In this document: positions 7,369-11,673 of the stretch, piece by piece
Layout of the letters: each line of letters opens with the position of its first letter
Position numbering within the stretch: position 1 is the first letter of the stretch
Assembly: GCA_024636405.1 (NCBI GenBank)
Contig: JAGXHC010000231.1
Coordinates: 1 to 11,673 of the forward strand
Origin: Sulfitobacter sp.
GTDB taxonomy: Bacteria; Pseudomonadota; Alphaproteobacteria; Rhodobacterales; Rhodobacteraceae
Reading direction: 5' to 3'
Length of the DNA: 11,673 bases
Notes under the pieces: generated by a model
Told to the model about the DNA's origin: nothing
Databases searched by the model: none
What the model saw: only the letters and a program-made list of their open reading frames with translations
Made by a program: the position numbers and the translations under genes

Positions 7369-7515
7369 ATGACAGCGGGCAATGCAGCGCAGGCGGCAGG
7401 CAAATCCATATCTTTCGCACCCAAGCGCGGGTTTCGCCGGTCTTTCGCCCGCCCGATCCATTTCCTCATACTATACGCAAGAAACCCGAGCGGTTTCAGA
7501 TCGGCCAGCGACTGA
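7369..7515 (+). CDS. Possible small protein or leader peptide, 48 residues
   Basis: A short ORF starting ATGACAGCG and ending TGA. In its favour, a strong ribosome binding site (AGGGGGA) lies about seven bases before the ATG, and it lies between a promoter and an intrinsic terminator. The peptide is basic, with an Arg/Phe-rich middle (KRGFRRSFARPIHFLILYAR, residues 19-38) and a short hydrophobic patch. Against it, it has several codons rare in this GC-rich context (ATA, CTA, AGA) and I recognise no family. It could be a leader peptide, a small protein, or chance within a non-coding RNA. Confidence 0.35.
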   Translation: MTAGNAAQAAGKSISFAPKRGFRRSFARPIHFLILYARNPSGFRSASD

Positions 7516-7562
7516 AAAATCCCAGACAATAAAAAACCTCAGCGTAGCAGCCGGACTGGCAG

Positions 7563-7599
7563 CGGGCCGACCCACACCATGGGTCGGCCCGTCTGTTTT
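7563..7599 (+). terminator. Strong intrinsic terminator or attenuator before puuE
   Basis: CGGGCCGACCCA (7563-7574) and TGGGTCGGCCCG (7580-7591) form a perfect 12-base-pair GC-rich stem with a five-base CACCA loop, followed by TCTGTTTT (7592-7599). This is a classic Rho-independent terminator on the plus strand. It ends any transcript from the 7262-7290 promoter about 85-90 bases before puuE, so it marks either a separate small transcript or conditional attenuation of the ureide operon. Confidence 0.8.
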
Positions 7600-7600
7600 C

Positions 7601-7644
7601 CGGGGTGCAGTTTACGGCGACAACCCATTTGCAGATGCACCCCG
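7601..7644 (+). repeat. Stem-loop in the puuE 5' region
   Basis: CGGGGTGCA (7601-7609) and TGCACCCCG (7636-7644) are perfect nine-base inverted arms around a 26-base loop, directly after the terminator and 37-40 bases before puuE. It could be an mRNA structure or a repressor site. No good sigma-70 promoter is seen between it and puuE. Confidence 0.45.
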
Positions 7645-7672
7645 ATTTGTGCAGTGTGAGCGCGCATCTTTC

Positions 7673-7686
7673 AGGACACCATGATG
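7673..7686 (+). promoter_or_regulatory. puuE ribosome binding site and start choice
   Basis: AGGA (7673-7676) precedes two adjacent ATGs at 7681 and 7684. The spacing is four bases to the first and seven to the second. Allantoinase relatives commonly begin M-x-R-Y-P-R-D, so the second ATG is preferred. Confidence 0.5.
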
Positions 7687-9096
7687 AACCGATACCCCCG
7701 AGATTTCACCGGCTACGGCCCCACCCCACCTGATGCCGCATGGCCCGGTGGGGCGCGGATTGCCGTGCAATTCGTCGTCAATTACGAAGAAGGCGGCGAA
7801 AACAACATCATGCACGGCGATGCCGCGTCAGAGGCCTTTTTGTCAGAAATCGTGGGTGCGTCCCCTTGGCCGGGGCAACGACACTGGAATATGGAATCGA
7901 TCTATAACTACGGCGCGCGCGCGGGTTTCTGGCGGCTGCACCGGTTGTTCACGGGCGCGCAGATTCCAGTCACGGTGTACGGCGTTGCCACCGCCCTCGC
8001 CCGGGCCCCGGAACAGGTCGAGGCAATGCAGGATGCCAATTGGGAAATCGCCAGCCACGGGTTGAAATGGATCGATTACCGCGATCATACGCCCGAGGCG
8101 GAAAATGCCGACATTACAGAAGCGATCCGCCTTCACACCGAAGTCACTGGTGAGGTGCCGCGCGGATGGTACACCGGACGGACATCGATAAATACCGTGG
8201 CACTTGCAGCCGAAACGGGCATATTCGACTACATATCGGACACTTACGATGATGATCTGCCTTACTGGATGCAGGGCGCGTCGCATGATCAGCTGATTAT
8301 CCCCTATACGCTGGATTGCAACGACATGCGATTTGCGACGCCGCAGGGGTTCAATTCGGGCGATCAGTTTTTCACCTATCTGCGCGACACTTTCGACGCG
8401 CTTTATGCCGAGGGCGCACAAGGCCGCGCCAAAATGATGTCGGTGGGTCTGCACTGCCGTCTGGTCGGCAGACCGGGGAGGATTGAAGCGCTTAAACGGT
8501 TCATCAATTATATTCAGGGGTTCGAAGGCGTCTGGACCCCGCGCCGGATCGAAATCGCGGACCATTGGCGCGTCACCCATCCGCCCGTCGCGCGCATGCG
8601 CGCCAGCCGTATGGATCGTACGGATTTTGTTGCCAGATTTGGCAGCGTTTTTGAACACTCGCCCTGGATCGCGGAGCGGGCCTTTGATCTTGAACTAGGT
8701 CCGGCCCATGACAGCGCGGCAGGTCTGCACAGCGCTCTTGCGCGGATGTTTCGGTCTGCCAGCCACGACGAACGGCTTGGTGTGCTTACCGCGCACCCCG
8801 ATCTGGCGGGCAAGCTGGCTGCGGCCAAGCGTCTGACGGCAGAAAGCACCGCCGAACAGTCCAGCGCCGGACTGGATGCGCTGACCGATGCGGAACGCGT
8901 GCGGTTCGAACAATTGAACGCGGACTACGTGGCAAAAAACGGCTTCCCGTTTATCATCGCGGTCAAGGATCACGACAAGTCCGGGATCCTGCGCGCATTC
9001 GAGGCGCGGATTGCCAATGATACCCAAACCGAATTTGCAACCGCCTTCCGACAGGTCGAACGCATCGCCCGTCTGCGGCTTGAGGATATGAAATGA
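7684..9096 (+). CDS. puuE: Bifunctional allantoinase PuuE / OHCU decarboxylase UraD fusion
   Basis: Two ureide enzymes in one chain of 470 residues (471 from 7681). Residues about 1-305 are a PuuE-type allantoinase of the polysaccharide-deacetylase fold, which opens allantoin to allantoate: RYPRDFTGYG, FVVNYEEGGENNIMHGDAASEAF, WEIASHGLKW, GWYTGRTS and SVGLHCRLVGRPGR. Residues about 310-470 are 2-oxo-4-hydroxy-4-carboxy-5-ureidoimidazoline decarboxylase, which makes (S)-allantoin: TAHPDLAGK (370-378, catalytic His), SSAGLDALTD and GFPFIIAV (421-428). The order in the protein is the reverse of the reaction order. The fusion is a known arrangement in alphaproteobacteria. The substrate of the UraD part comes from UraH, encoded divergently. 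The stop overlaps allE by ATGA. Confidence 0.95.
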   Translation: MNRYPRDFTGYGPTPPDAAWPGGARIAVQFVVNYEEGGENNIMHGDAASEAFLSEIVGASPWPGQRHWNMESIYNYGARAGFWRLHRLFTGAQIPVTVYGVATALARAPEQVEAMQDANWEIASHGLKWIDYRDHTPEAENADITEAIRLHTEVTGEVPRGWYTGRTSINTVALAAETGIFDYISDTYDDDLPYWMQGASHDQLIIPYTLDCNDMRFATPQGFNSGDQFFTYLRDTFDALYAEGAQGRAKMMSVGLHCRLVGRPGRIEALKRFINYIQGFEGVWTPRRIEIADHWRVTHPPVARMRASRMDRTDFVARFGSVFEHSPWIAERAFDLELGPAHDSAAGLHSALARMFRSASHDERLGVLTAHPDLAGKLAAAKRLTAESTAEQSSAGLDALTDAERVRFEQLNADYVAKNGFPFIIAVKDHDKSGILRAFEARIANDTQTEFATAFRQVERIARLRLEDMK

Positions 9097-9902
9097 CCTA
9101 TGCATTTCCACCCGGCGGCCTGCCGGATCAAAGCGTGAACCCAGAAGGCACAGCCGTATTCACTGACGCCTATGCGGTGATCCCCGCCGTGACCCAGCGC
9201 GACATTGTCACCAGCCTGCTGCCGGGGTGGAAAAATATGCGCCTGTGGGTGCTGGCGCGCCCGCTCAGCGGATTTTCCGAGACATTTTCGCAATATGCCG
9301 TGGAGCTGACGCCGGGCGGCGGCACGGACCAACCCGAGGTCGACGAAACGGTGCAGTCCGTGATCTTCGTGGCGCGCGGCGCTGCAACGGTGAACATAGA
9401 TGGACAGGCGCACAGGCTGGCCCCCGGCGGCTATGCCTACATTCCCCCGGAAGCGATGTGGACGATCTGGAACGATGGCGACGACACTTGCCAGTTTCAC
9501 TGGATACGCAAACGCTATGAGCCGGCCGAAGGGGTGGACACGCCCGACGCATTTGTGACTTCGGACAAGGATGTGAAGCCGATCGAGATGCCCGATTGCG
9601 ACGGCGTCTGGGCAACAACGCGGTTTGTCGAACCTAACGACCTGCGCCATGACATGCATGTCAATATCGTGACCTTTCAGCCCGGTGGACGCATTCCCTT
9701 TGCCGAAACGCATGTGATGGAACACGGACTTTATGTATTGCAGGGCACCGCGGACTATCTGCTGAACAAAGATTGGGTGCCGGTGGGTCCGTCCGATTTC
9801 ATGTGGCTGCGCGCCTTCTGCCCGCAAGCGTGCATCGCGACGGGGTCAGAGCCCTTTCGTTATCTGCTGTACAAGGACGTTAATCGGCACATGCCACTAT
9901 GA
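9093..9902 (+). CDS. allE: (S)-ureidoglycine aminohydrolase
   Basis: Bicupin manganese enzyme that releases ammonia from (S)-ureidoglycine to give (S)-ureidoglycolate. The 269-residue protein has two cupin halves. The N-terminal barrel spans about 65-140 (GYAYIPPEAMWTIWN); the C-terminal barrel spans about 188-262 and carries the metal site Glu205, His207 and His211 in ETHVMEHGLYVLQG plus Gln245 in AFCPQAC. The end FRYLLYKDVNRH (255-266) is diagnostic. Both ends are ATGA overlaps, with puuE before and allA after, implying translational coupling. The usual upstream partner, allantoate amidohydrolase, is not in the window. Confidence 0.95.
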   Translation: MTYAFPPGGLPDQSVNPEGTAVFTDAYAVIPAVTQRDIVTSLLPGWKNMRLWVLARPLSGFSETFSQYAVELTPGGGTDQPEVDETVQSVIFVARGAATVNIDGQAHRLAPGGYAYIPPEAMWTIWNDGDDTCQFHWIRKRYEPAEGVDTPDAFVTSDKDVKPIEMPDCDGVWATTRFVEPNDLRHDMHVNIVTFQPGGRIPFAETHVMEHGLYVLQGTADYLLNKDWVPVGPSDFMWLRAFCPQACIATGSEPFRYLLYKDVNRHMPL

Positions 9903-10396
9903 GCCGCGAAATCGCAGCAGAACCGTTGAGCGTTGCCGCATTTGCGCCCTTTGGTGATGTGTTGGAGGCGCAGGGCACGCCTGACAAACTAATCAATGCG
10001 GGTCTTTGCGGGCGCCATCATGATCGTGCTGTGCTGGCTTTCGGCCACGACGGGCGCGCCGGGATCAGCATCTTTGACGCGCAACCGCGCAGTTTGCCGT
10101 ATACACTCAATCTTCTGGAACGGCACCCGGAAGGGTCTCAGGCGTTTCTGCCGCTGACCGGCGCGCCATTTCTGGTGATCGTGGCGCCGGATCTGGAGGG
10201 CGAACCGGGCACCCCACGCGCCTTTCTGACGGCCCCTTATCAAGGGATCAATCTGCACCGTGGCACCTGGCACGGCGTCCTGACACCGCTGGCCGCGCCA
10301 GGGCTGTTTGCCGTGGTGGACCGGATCGGATCAACAGCAAACATTGACGAACGCCATCTTGATCTGCCCTATGTAATTACGGGCGTTGCCCGATAA
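9899..10396 (+). CDS. allA: Ureidoglycolate lyase
   Basis: Splits (S)-ureidoglycolate into glyoxylate and urea, the last step of this ureide branch; cytoplasmic. The 165-residue length fits the AllA family. Recognisable landmarks are AFAPFGDVLE (14-23), LERHPEGSQAFLPL (73-86) and NLHRGTWHGVL (118-128), with His120 and His125 in the conserved pocket region, followed by VVDRIG (139-144). The start overlaps the allE stop by ATGA. The NCS2 permease gene follows after 46 bases and is probably in the same operon. Confidence 0.93.
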   Translation: MSREIAAEPLSVAAFAPFGDVLEAQGTPDKLINAGLCGRHHDRAVLAFGHDGRAGISIFDAQPRSLPYTLNLLERHPEGSQAFLPLTGAPFLVIVAPDLEGEPGTPRAFLTAPYQGINLHRGTWHGVLTPLAAPGLFAVVDRIGSTANIDERHLDLPYVITGVAR

Positions 10397-10442
10397 CAGG
10401 ATCGTCGGCAAGCGGCGGCCGGACAAGCAAGGGACACTGAAA

Positions 10443-11673
10443 ATGGCAGCCTCATCCATCGGAACACCGGCGCAATTGCGCGATCCGAACTACACACCGC
10501 CGCTTAGCCAAGCGATCCCGCTGGGCATCCAGCACGTGTTGGCGATGTTCGTCTCAAACGTGACACCCGCCATTATCGTGGCAGGCGCTGCCGGTTTCGG
10601 CTTTGGCTCCAACTCACCGGACTTTCCAGAACTGCTGTATCTGATCCAGATGTCGATGCTATTTGCGGGTGTTGCGACGTTGTTGCAGACGATTACACTG
10701 GGCCCGGTGGGGGCGGGACTTCCTATTGTGCAGGGCACGTCCTTCGCCTTTATCCCGATCATGATCCCGCTGGTGGCAGGCAAGGGTGTCGACGGATTGG
10801 CAGCACTTTTTGGCGGCATTATCATTGGCGGGCTGTTTCACGCCAGTCTGGGGCTTTTTATCGGCAAAATCCGGTTTGCCCTGCCGCCGCTGGTCACTGG
10901 TCTGGTGGTAACCATGATCGGTTTGGCGCTTGTACAGGTGGGTATTCAGTATGCAGCAGGCGGCGTGCCCGCAATCGGAACGCCGGACTACGGCAGCCTG
11001 CTGAACTGGTCTGCTGCTTTGGTGGTGATTGTCGTTACTCTTGGCCTCAAGTTCTTTACCCGCGGCATGTGGTCCATCTCGGCGGTGCTGATCGGTTTGC
11101 TCGTTGGCTACGTCTATGCGGTGATGGTTGGCATGCTGTCTTTTGGCGGCGACCGAGGTGTGATTGCCAGCTGGAACAACGCCGCCTGGATCGCGCTGCC
11201 TAACCCGTTTCGTTACGGGGTTGAGTTTACGGCAGCGTCGATCATCGGCTTTTGTCTGATGGCCTTCATTTCCGCCATTGAAACCGTGGGCGATGTCTCT
11301 GGTATCACAAAGGGCGGTGCCGGGCGCGAGGCAACGGATAAGGAGATATCAGGCGCGACCTATGCTGACGGTCTTGGCACCGCTGTCGCAGGCGTCTTTG
11401 GCGGATTGCCCAACACATCATTCAGCCAGAACGTCGGCCTGATCGCCATGACCGGCGTGATGAGCCGTCATGTCGTGACCTTTGGCGCGCTCTTTCTGAT
11501 CCTCTGCGGGCTGGTCCCCAAGGTCGGCAGCGTCATCCGCACGATCCCGATCGAGGTGCTTGGTGGCGGCGTGATCGTGATGTTCGGCATGGTCGTCGCG
11601 GCCGGCATGTCGATCCTCTCCGATGTGGACTGGAACCGCCGCAACATGGTGATCTTCGCGATCTCGATTTCCA
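10443..11673 (+). CDS. NCS2 family purine (uric acid/xanthine) permease, partial at right edge
   Basis: Proton-coupled nucleobase-ascorbate transporter family membrane protein that would import urate, xanthine or a related purine for the neighbouring enzymes. About 410 codons are present and the 3' end is missing. Start ATG at 10443, with AAGGGA about nine bases upstream. Visible landmarks are GIQHVLAMFVSNVTPAI (first membrane helix, His31 as in XanQ), PIVQGTSFAFIPI (94-106), AFISAIETVGDVSGI (TM8 region with the substrate-binding Glu), and the family signature QNVGLIAMTG. Many long hydrophobic segments run between these. The operon position after allA suggests a purine substrate rather than uracil; uric acid or xanthine cannot be separated from sequence alone. 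Confidence 0.92.
   Translation, partial: MAASSIGTPAQLRDPNYTPPLSQAIPLGIQHVLAMFVSNVTPAIIVAGAAGFGFGSNSPDFPELLYLIQMSMLFAGVATLLQTITLGPVGAGLPIVQGTSFAFIPIMIPLVAGKGVDGLAALFGGIIIGGLFHASLGLFIGKIRFALPPLVTGLVVTMIGLALVQVGIQYAAGGVPAIGTPDYGSLLNWSAALVVIVVTLGLKFFTRGMWSISAVLIGLLVGYVYAVMVGMLSFGGDRGVIASWNNAAWIALPNPFRYGVEFTAASIIGFCLMAFISAIETVGDVSGITKGGAGREATDKEISGATYADGLGTAVAGVFGGLPNTSFSQNVGLIAMTGVMSRHVVTFGALFLILCGLVPKVGSVIRTIPIEVLGGGVIVMFGMVVAAGMSILSDVDWNRRNMVIFAISIS

Noticed and set aside
7290..7370. Known purine-type riboswitch (xanthine NMT1, guanine) in the puuE leader
   Set aside because: I could not match conserved core sequences of these classes by eye; only the hairpins listed are supported.
7382..7684. 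100-codon plus-strand frame ending in the ATGATGA at puuE
   Set aside because: It reads through the strong terminator, has a weak start context and a low-complexity product; the overlap with puuE looks accidental.

Overview
The window looks like chromosomal DNA of a GC-rich alphaproteobacterium, most likely of the Roseobacter/Rhodobacteraceae group. This rests on recognising protein wording and gene neighbourhoods from memory (deoC beside a large aldehyde dehydrogenase, a four-gene SitABCD metal importer, a PuuE-UraD fusion in a ureide cluster), not on a database search. Most genes sit in tight operons with ATGA stop/start overlaps.

Region 1 (1-2500, minus strand): deoC, deoxyribose-phosphate aldolase, followed 51 bases downstream by an aldehyde dehydrogenase that runs off the left edge. 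Together they would take deoxyribose 5-phosphate to glyceraldehyde 3-phosphate and acetaldehyde, then oxidise the aldehyde. The dehydrogenase carries an in-frame amber stop after codon 411, although the same frame continues downstream as clean aldehyde dehydrogenase sequence. It is therefore a broken gene or contains a sequencing error.

Region 2 (2501-6766, plus strand): a control region with a Fur/Mur-like palindrome and a good sigma-70 promoter, then sitA-sitB-sitC-sitD, a complete ABC importer for manganese, or possibly iron or zinc. The promoter places the transcription start almost on the sitA ATG, so the mRNA is probably leaderless. SitC has an extra soluble tail of about 115 residues that looks like a winged helix.

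Region 3 (6746-11673): a purine/ureide catabolism cluster. uraH (HIU hydrolase) is on the minus strand and overlaps the sitD end by 21 bases. Divergent from it are puuE-uraD (allantoinase fused to OHCU decarboxylase), allE (ureidoglycine aminohydrolase), allA (ureidoglycolate lyase) and an NCS2 purine permease cut by the right edge. These cover HIU to OHCU to allantoin to allantoate, and ureidoglycine to ureidoglycolate to glyoxylate plus urea. Urate oxidase and allantoate amidohydrolase (AllC) are not in the window.

The 575-base gap between uraH and puuE is the most interesting non-coding stretch. It holds divergent promoters, a 12-base inverted repeat over one -35 element, a short ORF with a strong ribosome binding site, and a strong intrinsic terminator about 90 bases before puuE. 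This looks like an undescribed small transcript or an attenuating leader for the ureide operon.
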